Source: Thermoanaerobaculia bacterium (GTDB lineage Bacteria > Acidobacteriota > Thermoanaerobaculia > Multivoradales > Multivoraceae). Taken from it: a stretch of 64,000 nt of DNA. The notes beneath the pieces are model-generated. The model made no database searches. It worked only from the letters and a program-made list of their open reading frames with translations, and was not told the DNA's origin. Positions within the stretch are counted from its first letter, which is position 1, and the number at the start of each line of letters is the position of its first letter. Positions 35,942-43,422 of this stretch are shown piece after piece. A program made the position numbers and the translations under genes. Location: contig JAJDUI010000023.1 in assembly GCA_022826745.1 (NCBI GenBank), positions 40,936 to 104,935 of the forward strand, given 5' to 3'.

Positions 35942-37056
35942 GGGTGGCGATGAGCGAGTCGCTTTCGCCAAACACCAAGGCCATCTTGCTGCTGACCGCA
36001 CCGCTTATCGTGGGTCGTGGGGAACGGAGGGACCCGGCGCCAAGGCCACTGTCTCTGAAACGCGAGTACTCGGAGCTGGCGAATCGTCTGCATGAGATCG
36101 GGCGGCAGCCTGCGGACCTGCTCGGCATAGACGGTGCGGCCGTGCTCGACGAGTGTCTGACGGTCGCCGGGCTTCGACTCGATCGCCAGCGGGTCGAGTC
36201 GCTGCTGGGACGGGGAGTCCAGTTGAGCCTGGCGGTAGAACGCTGGCAGACCCGGGCGATCTGGGTGATGAGTCGAGCCGATGCCGACTACCCCAGGCGC
36301 CTGAAGGCACGGCTCCGTGAGAATGCGCCTCCTGTTCTCTACGGCTGTGGTCGCCGGCATCTTGTGGACAAGGGGGGGCTGGCTGTGGTCGGGCCGCGCG
36401 ACGTGGAAGCAAGCCTGATCGGCTATGCGCACGAGATCGGTGTGCTTGCAGCCAACTCGGGTCGGGCGGTCATCTCCGGAGGCGCAAGGGGGGTCGATCG
36501 GGCTGCGATGGCCGCCGCGCTCAGTGCCGGTGGCTGGGCGGTCGGCGTCCTCGCAAACGACCTTGCCCGGGCCTCGACGCACCGGGAGAACAGGGGTGCT
36601 CTACTCGACGGGAGGCTCGCCCTGGTGTCGCCGTACGATCCCGCAGCGCGCTTCATGGCCGGCCACGCGATGGAGAGGAACCACTCGGTCTACAGCCTTG
36701 CCGACGCCGCACTGGTGGTTGAGGCGCTGGTAGACCGGGGCGGTACCTGGGCAGGCGCTACGGCGCAGCTCGAAAGAGGCTCGGTCTGTCCGGTCTACGT
36801 TAGGTCGACGCTGGATCGTTCCGAAGGCCTCTCTGCGTTGGAGGCTCGAGGGGCTCTCGCGTGGCCGAATCCTCAGGGCCCCAGGGAGTTCGAAGACGCT
36901 CTCGGCCAGAACGTGACCGGGACTCCGCTTGCGGGCGAGCAGCATTCCGCGGCTGCGACGGTGCAGCCTTCAACGCTCGCGGAACCTCGCCTGCTGCCCT
37001 TCGACCCGCAGCCCGACGAGCCCGATGGAGAGACGGACGGCGGCGACGGCAACTGA
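35938..37056 (+). CDS. DprA/SMF-like protein, possibly of a defence-type operon
   Basis: A 372-residue protein. A helical N-terminal region (about 1-105) is followed by a DprA/SMF Rossmann domain: YPRRLKARLRENAPPVLYGCG, LAVVGPRDVEASLIGYA, VISGGARGVDRAAMAAAL, then MERNHSVYSLADAALVVEA. These correspond to the DprA strands and the GGARGID and RNR motifs. The C-terminus is acidic and low-complexity (PDEPDGETDGGDG). DprA loads RecA on single-stranded DNA; variants beside RecQ-type helicases or PRTases (for example ShosA) act in phage defence. The start is GTG 35938 (GTGA overlap with the remnant) or ATG 35950. Housekeeping DprA is less likely because the usual topA neighbour and C-terminal winged helix are missing. 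Confidence 0.8.
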   Translation: MRVAMSESLSPNTKAILLLTAPLIVGRGERRDPAPRPLSLKREYSELANRLHEIGRQPADLLGIDGAAVLDECLTVAGLRLDRQRVESLLGRGVQLSLAVERWQTRAIWVMSRADADYPRRLKARLRENAPPVLYGCGRRHLVDKGGLAVVGPRDVEASLIGYAHEIGVLAANSGRAVISGGARGVDRAAMAAALSAGGWAVGVLANDLARASTHRENRGALLDGRLALVSPYDPAARFMAGHAMERNHSVYSLADAALVVEALVDRGGTWAGATAQLERGSVCPVYVRSTLDRSEGLSALEARGALAWPNPQGPREFEDALGQNVTGTPLAGEQHSAAATVQPSTLAEPRLLPFDPQPDEPDGETDGGDGN

Positions 37057-37061
37057 CCCCT

Positions 37062-37084
37062 GTCGAGCCAACCGTCGGCTCAAC
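37062..37084 (+). terminator. Hairpin after the DprA-like gene
   Basis: GTCGAGCC and GGCTCAAC pair (7 of 8 bp) around a 7-nt loop, 6 nt after the stop. There is no T-tract. It lies between convergent genes. Confidence 0.35.
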
Positions 37085-37152
37085 GCGACTGAGCAGCAAC
37101 GACTGGCGCCGCGACGCCCAAGGCCCGCCCGAGCCACCAGCATGGCCGCAAC

Positions 37153-38730
37153 TCACTCCGCCCCGATCCGCTCCAGGTACACCGCCTCCAGCAGGTCGAG
37201 CCGGTCCTTGAGCACGTCCGGCGTTGCCTTGGGCTCCGGGGCATCAAGCACCATCCAGGTGTCGCTCTCCGCGTCGTACTCCGGCCATTCCGGAGCGCCG
37301 TCGCCGTTCGGGTCGCCGGTGGCGGCGAAGCGGGTCCAGTAGCCGGCCATCGCGTCCGCCAGGGCGGCGCCGTCGTCGCCGCGGTAGTTCTCCGATCCGG
37401 GCTCGCCCGGATCGCCGAAGACGTAGGCGACCTCGGAACCGTGGGGGGCGCCGGGGAACGTCTCCCGCTGCGCCTCGGGCACGAACTGGAAGTAGTACGT
37501 GCGCGCCGGCGAGGAGACGGTCTTCATCTGGTCCGCAAGGTAGCGGGCGGAGATCACGTAGCGCTGGTCGCCGAACGAGGTGGCGGCGGCGATGCGCCCG
37601 GCGTCGGTATCGGCCTTGGCGTCCGCCCCGTAGAGGGCTCGCGCGTGCTCTTCTCGCTCGCCGAAGGTGGCGAAGTAGTCGCCGGGCGCCATGCGGAAGG
37701 CGCGGAAGATCGTCCCTTCGAAGCTGTTGCCGCCGGTGATGTAGGGCACGTCGTGCTGCTCGCCGCGGGCGAAGACGATGCCGGGCTCGTCCGGCAGGAC
37801 GGTGCCCGTGATCGGCACCCAGAAGCCGGTGCCCAAGGCGTTCAGGTCCTCGAAGGAGATGGTGCGCAGGTCAGCGGTGGAAGGATCGTCGCCGAGGTCG
37901 AAGGCGCTGGCAATCAGCGACGCCCCTTGGTCCCGGGCCGAGGGCAGACCCCAGCGCGGTTCGCTGAGGTGGGGCAGCCGCCAGGTGCCGTAGCCGCTCT
38001 GGGCGATCGCGCGGTGGAACAGGCCGGCGGCTGCCGGCACGCTCATCAGGGTGTTGACGGCCATGCCGCCGGCCGAGACGCCGAAGATCGTCACGCGGTC
38101 AGGGTCGCCGCCGAAGGCCGCGGCGTTGCGCTGCACCCACTCGAGGGCGGCGATCATGTCGAGCACGCCGTGGCTGCCTTCGGGCTCGCCGGAGGCCGCG
38201 GCTTCGGCAGCCAGGGCGGGGTGGGCGAAGAAGCCGAGTGCGCCCAGTCGGTACTGGATGCTGACCACGACCACGCCACGCTCTGCCAAGCCGCCGCCGC
38301 GGCCGGTCACGGGGGCTTCGCCGAGCCGTCCGTTGCCGGCGCGGAAGCCGCCGCCGTGGATCCAGACCATGACCGGCATGGCTTCCGTGCCGGAGCGGTC
38401 GGCCGACGTCCAGACGTTCAGGTGCAGGCAGTCCTCGCTCTGGGGCAGCTGGGCGCGGCCTTGCGGGCAGATGGGGCGGTACTCGTTGGCTTCGAGGGGC
38501 TCCGTCCAGGGCTCGACGGCGATGGGAGGTCGCCAGCGCAGGTGGCCTTCGGGGGCCTGCGCGAAGGGAATGCCGAGGAAGGCGGCCACGTCGTCGCTGC
38601 CTTCGGGGGCGAAGCCCTGGACGGGGCCGGTGTCGGTCTGGACGAGGAAGGGGTCCGCGGGTTCTGCAGCGGAGCAGGCGAGGAGGAGAGGGAGGATAAG
38701 GGTGGCCCTGATGCTGGACGGGATCTTCAT
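37153..38730 (-). CDS. Type B carboxylesterase lipoprotein
   Basis: A 525-residue alpha/beta hydrolase. The N-terminus ends in LLLACSA, a lipobox, so it is probably a lipoprotein. Family motifs are FLGIPFAQAPEGHLRWRPP, SEDCLHLNVW, the oxyanion hole MVWIHGGGFRAGNG and the nucleophile elbow IFGVSAGGM, where Val replaces the usual Glu. The catalytic His is likely in APHGSEVAYVFG. It hydrolyses carboxylic esters; substrate unknown. A TAGGAT box 8 nt upstream of the ATG suggests a leaderless message. Confidence 0.9.
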   Translation of the reverse strand: MKIPSSIRATLILPLLLACSAAEPADPFLVQTDTGPVQGFAPEGSDDVAAFLGIPFAQAPEGHLRWRPPIAVEPWTEPLEANEYRPICPQGRAQLPQSEDCLHLNVWTSADRSGTEAMPVMVWIHGGGFRAGNGRLGEAPVTGRGGGLAERGVVVVSIQYRLGALGFFAHPALAAEAAASGEPEGSHGVLDMIAALEWVQRNAAAFGGDPDRVTIFGVSAGGMAVNTLMSVPAAAGLFHRAIAQSGYGTWRLPHLSEPRWGLPSARDQGASLIASAFDLGDDPSTADLRTISFEDLNALGTGFWVPITGTVLPDEPGIVFARGEQHDVPYITGGNSFEGTIFRAFRMAPGDYFATFGEREEHARALYGADAKADTDAGRIAAATSFGDQRYVISARYLADQMKTVSSPARTYYFQFVPEAQRETFPGAPHGSEVAYVFGDPGEPGSENYRGDDGAALADAMAGYWTRFAATGDPNGDGAPEWPEYDAESDTWMVLDAPEPKATPDVLKDRLDLLEAVYLERIGAE

Positions 38731-38738
38731 GGTGACCG

Positions 38739-38744
38739 ATCCTA
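38739..38744 (-). promoter_or_regulatory. -10-like box, leaderless start of the esterase
   Basis: TAGGAT on the minus strand, 8 nt before the ATG at 38730; no ribosome-binding site. Confidence 0.45.
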
Positions 38745-38754
38745 GCCGTCAGCT

Positions 38755-38814
38755 CGGGCTCGCCGCTTCGCGGCATCGCGCTTGATGCGGGTCAGAAGAC
38801 CCGCGCACCCAGTG
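38755..38814 (-). repeat. Double-hairpin repeat, copy 2 (after the M20 peptidase gene)
   Basis: Read on the minus strand it starts 3 nt after the peptidase stop and nearly repeats copy 1: GGTGCGC, stem GCGGGTC/GACCCGC with TTCT loop, then GCCGC-GAA-GCGGC. Same orientation relative to the upstream gene as copy 1. Confidence 0.75.
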
Positions 38815-38816
38815 GT

Positions 38817-40259
38817 TCAGTCCTGGCCGCCGGCGGTCGGGGTGAAGTCCGCCGGCGCGACGCGGCGGGTGGGGGCGACGGCGATGGTCTCAAGAAGGTC
38901 CAGCATCGTCCGCCAGCCGCGTTCGACGTTCTGGACCGAGATCCGCTCGTTGTTGCCGTGGATGCCGCCCTGGTCGCTGCCCGGGATGACGGCCGGCGAG
39001 AAGCCGTAGGCGACGATCCCGAGATCGCGGAAGAAGTGGCTGTCGGTGAAGCCGGCGGTGACCGCCGGCATGACGGTGGAGCCGGGAAAGCGGCGGGCGG
39101 TGACGGTTTCGATGGCGCGGTAGAGGTCCGTGTCGGTCGAGGAGATGGCCGCCTTGAAGGACAGCAGGACTTCGATCGAGATGGAGGGCTGATCGAGTCG
39201 TTTCCTGAGTTCACGGATGAAGGCGCGCGGCTCCTGGTCGGGAAGCAGCCGGCAGTCCAGCTCGGCGGTCGCCGCGGGGGGAACGACGTTGATCTTGCTC
39301 GACGCCTGAAGCCGGGTGACGGCGCAGGTGTTACGGGTGAGAGCGTGAAGCGACGGGTTCGTCCGGTGCAGCGCGGCGAGGCGGTCGGGTTCGGCGATCA
39401 GGCCCTCGGGGTCGGCAAGTTCGGCGGCCGCGGATTCGAGTTCCGCCAGGTCGCGAAAGAAGTCGCCGACCGCGGGCACGATGCGGGGCGCGAACGGGTC
39501 CTGGCGGAGGCGCTCGAGAGCCTCGATCAGGTCGGTCACCGCGCTGCGGGTCGTGGGGCTCGATCCATGGCCGGCCGGTCCTACCGCGTTCAGCCGCAGC
39601 CACATCGGCACCTTCTGCGTCACCTCGACGCTGAAGACCACGCGGTTGCCCAGGACCCGCCCGCTGCCGCCCTCGTTGAGCACGAGACCGACACCTTCCA
39701 GCAGGTCCGGCCGGTTCCGCACGATCCAGCCTGCGCCGTGGCGGCCGCCCGCCTCCTCGTCCGCCGTGGCCAGGAAGATGACGTCGCGTTCGAGGGGCTC
39801 CCCGGAACGGGCGAGGGCGAGGAAGGCCTCCAGGTGCATGATGCCCAGGCCCTTCGTGTCGAGGGCGCCGCGGCCGTTGAGGTAGCCGTTCTCGTAGGTT
39901 CCGGAGAGCGGATGATGCTTCCAGAAGCGCGGGTCTGCCGGTACGACGTCGATGTGGTGGAGCAGGATGATGCCCGGGGCCTCGCCCCCTTCGAGTCGTG
40001 CCCAGATGCTGCCGCGTCCGGGTTCAGGTTCGACGGTCTCGTAGGCGATGCCCTCTCGCTCGAAGATCTCCGCGAAGAACGCGACGGCCTCGCTCTCGTT
40101 GCCCGGCGGGTTCGTCGTGTCGATGCGGAGGTACTGCTGGAGTCGCCGCGAGGCCTCGGGCAGCCGCGGATCGCCGGCCGCGTCCTGGCCCGCACCCGGC
40201 GCCGGGGCCAGGGCCAGGAGCGCAGTCATCGCCGGAACGATCACGGTGGCGGTGCGCAT
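38817..40259 (-). CDS. Exported M20-family metallopeptidase/deacylase
   Basis: A 480-residue protein with a signal peptide from the ATG at 40259 (VIVPAMTALLALAPAPGAG). Zinc ligands can be read in LLHHIDVVPAD, NGRGALDTKG, ATADEEAGG and the late GGIHGNNERIS. The dimerisation domain lies between residues about 240 and 350. It is probably a periplasmic aminoacylase or carboxypeptidase (M20 clan). An alternative ATG at 40310 would lengthen the N-terminus and sits inside a TATGCT box that may be the -10 of this gene. Repeat copy 2 follows the stop. Confidence 0.88.
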   Translation of the reverse strand: MRTATVIVPAMTALLALAPAPGAGQDAAGDPRLPEASRRLQQYLRIDTTNPPGNESEAVAFFAEIFEREGIAYETVEPEPGRGSIWARLEGGEAPGIILLHHIDVVPADPRFWKHHPLSGTYENGYLNGRGALDTKGLGIMHLEAFLALARSGEPLERDVIFLATADEEAGGRHGAGWIVRNRPDLLEGVGLVLNEGGSGRVLGNRVVFSVEVTQKVPMWLRLNAVGPAGHGSSPTTRSAVTDLIEALERLRQDPFAPRIVPAVGDFFRDLAELESAAAELADPEGLIAEPDRLAALHRTNPSLHALTRNTCAVTRLQASSKINVVPPAATAELDCRLLPDQEPRAFIRELRKRLDQPSISIEVLLSFKAAISSTDTDLYRAIETVTARRFPGSTVMPAVTAGFTDSHFFRDLGIVAYGFSPAVIPGSDQGGIHGNNERISVQNVERGWRTMLDLLETIAVAPTRRVAPADFTPTAGGQD

Positions 40260-40420
40260 CGGGTTGGTCGTGGAAGCGTCCGAACGGTCGGTCGGTGAAG
40301 GGGCAAGCATACGGCACAAACTCGCGGCCTTCGTTGCCGTACACAAGATGGGCGGCCGTTGTGTCGCTTGCCGCCGGTATGATCGCGCGGCCGCGGAGCG
40401 ACCGAAGACTGCAGGCGGAT

Positions 40421-40443
40421 GCCGGCCGGAAGGCCGGCGCACC
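40421..40443 (-). repeat. Hairpin repeat, copy 5
   Basis: On the minus strand, GGTGCGC leads into stem GCCGGCC/GGCCGGC with loop TTCC. It lies in the divergent space between the M20 peptidase and PQQ dehydrogenase genes, not at a 3' end. Confidence 0.55.
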
Positions 40444-40488
40444 GGCACTCGGACATACGAGCCGACACCGAGGACGACGGAAGGACTG

Positions 40489-40494
40489 AAGGAG
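40489..40494 (+). promoter_or_regulatory. Shine-Dalgarno site fixing a TTG start
   Basis: AAGGAG 6 nt before the TTG at 40501. It identifies TTG as the start of the PQQ dehydrogenase ahead of its signal peptide, although the frame stays open back to 40048. Confidence 0.65.
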
Positions 40495-40500
40495 AGGCCC

Positions 40501-42474
40501 TTGACCAGATCACAACGAAGACTCGCGACGTCGGTGCTGATGCCGGCGTTGCTGGCCCTCGCTTCGGCAACGGCCTGGGCCCAGCACGGCGTCGACGCCG
40601 GCGACTGGCCGTCCTACGGCGGCGACTACGGCAGCACGAAGTACACCGCGCTCGACCAGATCGACCGGGACAACGTCCCCGACCTCGAGGTCATCTGGCG
40701 CTGGGCGTCTCCCGACAACGCGGAGGCCGCGGAGCGGCACCGGATGCTCCAGCCGGGGGCCTACAAGGTGACGCCGCTGATGGTGGGTGGAGTCCTCTAC
40801 GCGGCGACTTCCTTCGGCCAGGTGGCCGCGATCGACGGGCAGACCGGCGAGCAGAAGTGGGTGTTCGACACGGAGGACTGGCGCACGAGCCGGCCGACGA
40901 ACCTCGGCTACAACCACCGCGGCGTCGGCTACTGGACGGACGGCGAGCAGGCGCGGATCCTGATGCCGACGAATCAGGCGTACCTCTGGGCCATCGACGC
41001 CCACACCGGCGAGCCGGTCGGCGACTTCGGCGAAGGAGGCAAGGTAGACCTGACCGAGGGGCTCGGGCGGTCCGTCCAGCGCCGGATCTACTCGGTCATC
41101 TCGGCGCCGATGATCATCGGCGACACGGTCGTCGTCGGTTCCTCGATCTTCGACGGCCCGACTCGCAAGGAGATGCCGCCGGGGCACGTCCGCGGATTCG
41201 ATGTCCGTACGGGCAAGCAGAAGTGGATCTTCCACACGATTCCCCAGGGAGACGAGCCGGGGGTCGAGACCTGGGAAGACGAGTCCTGGACGTACAGCGG
41301 CAACACGAACGTCTGGACCGTGATGAGCGGCGATCCGGAACTCGGCTACGTCTACCTGCCGATCGGCACGCCGACGAACGACTGGTACGGCGGCCACCGC
41401 CTCGGCGACAACCTCTACGCCGAGAGCCTGGTCTGCCTCGACGCGGCGACCGGCGAGAAGGTGTGGCACTTCCAGTTCGTCCACCACGGCCTGTGGGACT
41501 ACGACGTGCCGGCGGCGCCGAACCTGGTCGACATCACGGTCGACGGCAAGGAGATCAAGGCGGTCGCCCAGATCACGAAGCAGGGGTTCATCTACGTCTT
41601 CGACCGCGCGACCGGCGAACACGTGTGGCCGATCGAGGAGCGGCCGGTGCCGCAGACGGACGTTCCCGGTGAGCGCACCTCGCCGACCCAGCCGTTCCCG
41701 ACCAAGCCGGCACCCTACGAGCACCAGGGCTTCGAGAGCGACGACATGCTGATCTCGTTCACGCCCGAACTGCACGAGGCGGCCAGGGAGATCCGCGACA
41801 AGTGGGTGTACGGGCCGCTGTTCACGCCCCCCTCGCTACAGGGGACCCTCCTGCTGCCGGGTTGGGGCGGGGGCGCGAACTGGTACGGCGCCGCGGTCGA
41901 TCCCGAGACGTCCACGATCTACATCCCGTCGTTCACGGGGCCGATGGTGGTCAAGCTGGTCGAGCCGGACGGCGCCCGTTCGAACTTCCGCTACGTGCGT
42001 GGCATGAGCGGCATCGAGAGCTTCTTCCTGCAGGGCCCCGAGGGCCTGCCGCTGACGAAGCCGCCGTACGGCCGGATGACGGCGATCGACCTGAACACCG
42101 GCGAGCATGCCTGGATGAGGCCGCTTGGCGACGGGCCGCGGCGGCAGGTCGAACAGATGACCGGGGAGGATCCCGGTCCGCTCGGAGGGCCGCCCGCCGC
42201 CGGTCCCCTGCTGACGAAGACGCTCCTCTTCCAGGCCCAGGGCGGCGCGCCGGGATTGACCGGCGGCGATGGCGGCGGAGAGGTTTCCGTTTTACGGGCG
42301 CACGACAAGAAGACCGGCGACGTGATCCACGAGATTGAGCTCGACGCGTCCCCGAGCGGGACGCCCATGTCCTACGCGATCGGTGGCCGCCAGTACATCG
42401 CGCTCGCGATCGGCGGCGCGGAGAAGGCCGAGATCGTCGCCCTGGCGTTGCCGGCGGCGGAGGCCGGGCCATGA
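40501..42474 (+). CDS. Exported PQQ-dependent dehydrogenase (quinoprotein)
   Basis: A 657-residue protein from the TTG at 40501, with a signal peptide (about 1-27, cleaved near AWAQ). It is an eight-bladed quinoprotein propeller: DWPSYGGDYGSTKYTALDQI, IDGQTGEQKWVFDTE, FDVRTGKQKWIFHTIP, TNDWYGGHRLGDNLYAESL, FQFVHHGLWDYDVPAAPNL and FDRATGEHVWPIEE are typical blade motifs. There is no CXXCH haem motif, so electrons go to an external acceptor. It resembles glucose/alcohol-type PQQ dehydrogenases; the substrate is unknown. It overlaps an FAH-family gene by ATGA, suggesting a two-step oxidation and cleavage route. Confidence 0.92.
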   Translation: MTRSQRRLATSVLMPALLALASATAWAQHGVDAGDWPSYGGDYGSTKYTALDQIDRDNVPDLEVIWRWASPDNAEAAERHRMLQPGAYKVTPLMVGGVLYAATSFGQVAAIDGQTGEQKWVFDTEDWRTSRPTNLGYNHRGVGYWTDGEQARILMPTNQAYLWAIDAHTGEPVGDFGEGGKVDLTEGLGRSVQRRIYSVISAPMIIGDTVVVGSSIFDGPTRKEMPPGHVRGFDVRTGKQKWIFHTIPQGDEPGVETWEDESWTYSGNTNVWTVMSGDPELGYVYLPIGTPTNDWYGGHRLGDNLYAESLVCLDAATGEKVWHFQFVHHGLWDYDVPAAPNLVDITVDGKEIKAVAQITKQGFIYVFDRATGEHVWPIEERPVPQTDVPGERTSPTQPFPTKPAPYEHQGFESDDMLISFTPELHEAAREIRDKWVYGPLFTPPSLQGTLLLPGWGGGANWYGAAVDPETSTIYIPSFTGPMVVKLVEPDGARSNFRYVRGMSGIESFFLQGPEGLPLTKPPYGRMTAIDLNTGEHAWMRPLGDGPRRQVEQMTGEDPGPLGGPPAAGPLLTKTLLFQAQGGAPGLTGGDGGGEVSVLRAHDKKTGDVIHEIELDASPSGTPMSYAIGGRQYIALAIGGAEKAEIVALALPAAEAGP

Positions 42475-43331
42475 AGCTCCTTTCGCTGCTGCGCGACGGC
42501 CGGTCCGCGATCGGCGTGCTCGCGGATGAGGAAACCGTCGTCGACCTGAGCGTCGCCGCTCCGGACCTGCCGCGCGGCATGTGCCGCTTCCTGGGCGCCG
42601 GCGACGAAGCGATGGAGGCGGCCCGGCGCGCCCTGGACTCGGGCGCCGGCCGCGTGCCGCTCGCCGATCAGACGTTGTTGGCGCCGGTCCCGAAGCCCCG
42701 GAAGTTCTTCGCCATCGGCCTGAACTACGCCGACCACGCGGCCGAGACCGGCCAGAAGCTCCCCGAGTTCCCGACCGTCTTCAACAAGCAGGTGACCTGC
42801 GTCAACCGGCCGGGAGGAGACATCCACATCCCGCGGGCGTCCTCCGCGGTCGACTACGAGGGCGAGTTCGCCTTCGTCATCGGCCGCCGTTGCCGGGGCG
42901 TGGCCGCGGAAGACGCCGCCGGCGCCATCGCCGGTTACACGATCGTCAACGACGTCTCCGTTCGCGACTGGCAGCGCCGTTCGCCGACGATGATCCTCGG
43001 CAAGGGCTGGGACACGCACGGTCCGATGGGGCCCTACCTGGTGACCGCCGACGAGGTCGAGGATCCGAACGCGCTCGGCATCCGTACCTGGGTCAACGGC
43101 GAGCTGCGCCAGGACTCGAACACGCGCGAACTCGTCTTCGACTGCCCGAAGCTGGTCGAGACGATTTCGACCATGTGCACGCTCGAACCAGGCGACGTGG
43201 TGAGCACGGGTACGCCGGCGGGCGTGGGCCTTGCCTTCAAGCCGCCGAAGTTCCTGGTAGCCGGCGACACGGTACGGATCGAGATCGACGGGCTGGGAGT
43301 GCTCGAGAACCCGGTCGTCGCCGAGCCCTAG
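42471..43331 (+). CDS. Fumarylacetoacetate hydrolase (FAH) family protein
   Basis: A 286-residue protein. FFAIGLNYADHAAETGQKLPE, the metal-binding VDYEGEFAFVIG, VRDWQRRSPTMILGKGWDTHGPMGP and VVSTGTPAGVG are FAH-fold signatures. Members hydrolyse or decarboxylate beta-diketo or acylpyruvate compounds. The ATG overlaps the stop of the PQQ dehydrogenase. The N-terminal 60 residues form the small domain seen in FAHD1-like enzymes. Repeat copy 3 lies just downstream. Confidence 0.92.
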   Translation: MKLLSLLRDGRSAIGVLADEETVVDLSVAAPDLPRGMCRFLGAGDEAMEAARRALDSGAGRVPLADQTLLAPVPKPRKFFAIGLNYADHAAETGQKLPEFPTVFNKQVTCVNRPGGDIHIPRASSAVDYEGEFAFVIGRRCRGVAAEDAAGAIAGYTIVNDVSVRDWQRRSPTMILGKGWDTHGPMGPYLVTADEVEDPNALGIRTWVNGELRQDSNTRELVFDCPKLVETISTMCTLEPGDVVSTGTPAGVGLAFKPPKFLVAGDTVRIEIDGLGVLENPVVAEP

Positions 43332-43366
43332 CGGAGGAGAGGTCGGCGTTCGGCCGGCGATTCGAA

Positions 43367-43409
43367 GCCGCCTTCGGCGGCAGCGGGTCAGAAGACCCGC
43401 GCACCCAGC
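43367..43409 (-). repeat. Double-hairpin repeat, copy 3 (after the VWA gene)
   Basis: On the minus strand it lies 13 nt after the VWA stop: GGGTGCGC, stem GCGGGTC/GACCCGC with TTCT loop, then hairpin GCCGCC-GAA-GGCGGC. The second stem is one pair longer than in copies 1 and 2. Confidence 0.7.
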
Positions 43410-43422
43410 GGAGTCGTGCAGG

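Noticed and set aside
35938..37056. Housekeeping competence dprA
   Set aside because: The usual C-terminal winged helix and topA/smf neighbours are absent and the C-terminus is acidic low-complexity sequence.
37074..37085. GTCGGCTCAACG also present at 62207-62218, as possible attachment sites
   Set aside because: Twelve identical bases are expected by chance many times in 64 kb, and the flanks do not match.
40378..40383. TATGAT as -10 of the PQQ dehydrogenase gene
   Set aside because: The only -35-like sequence (TTGTGT) is 13 nt away, too close for a sigma70 promoter.
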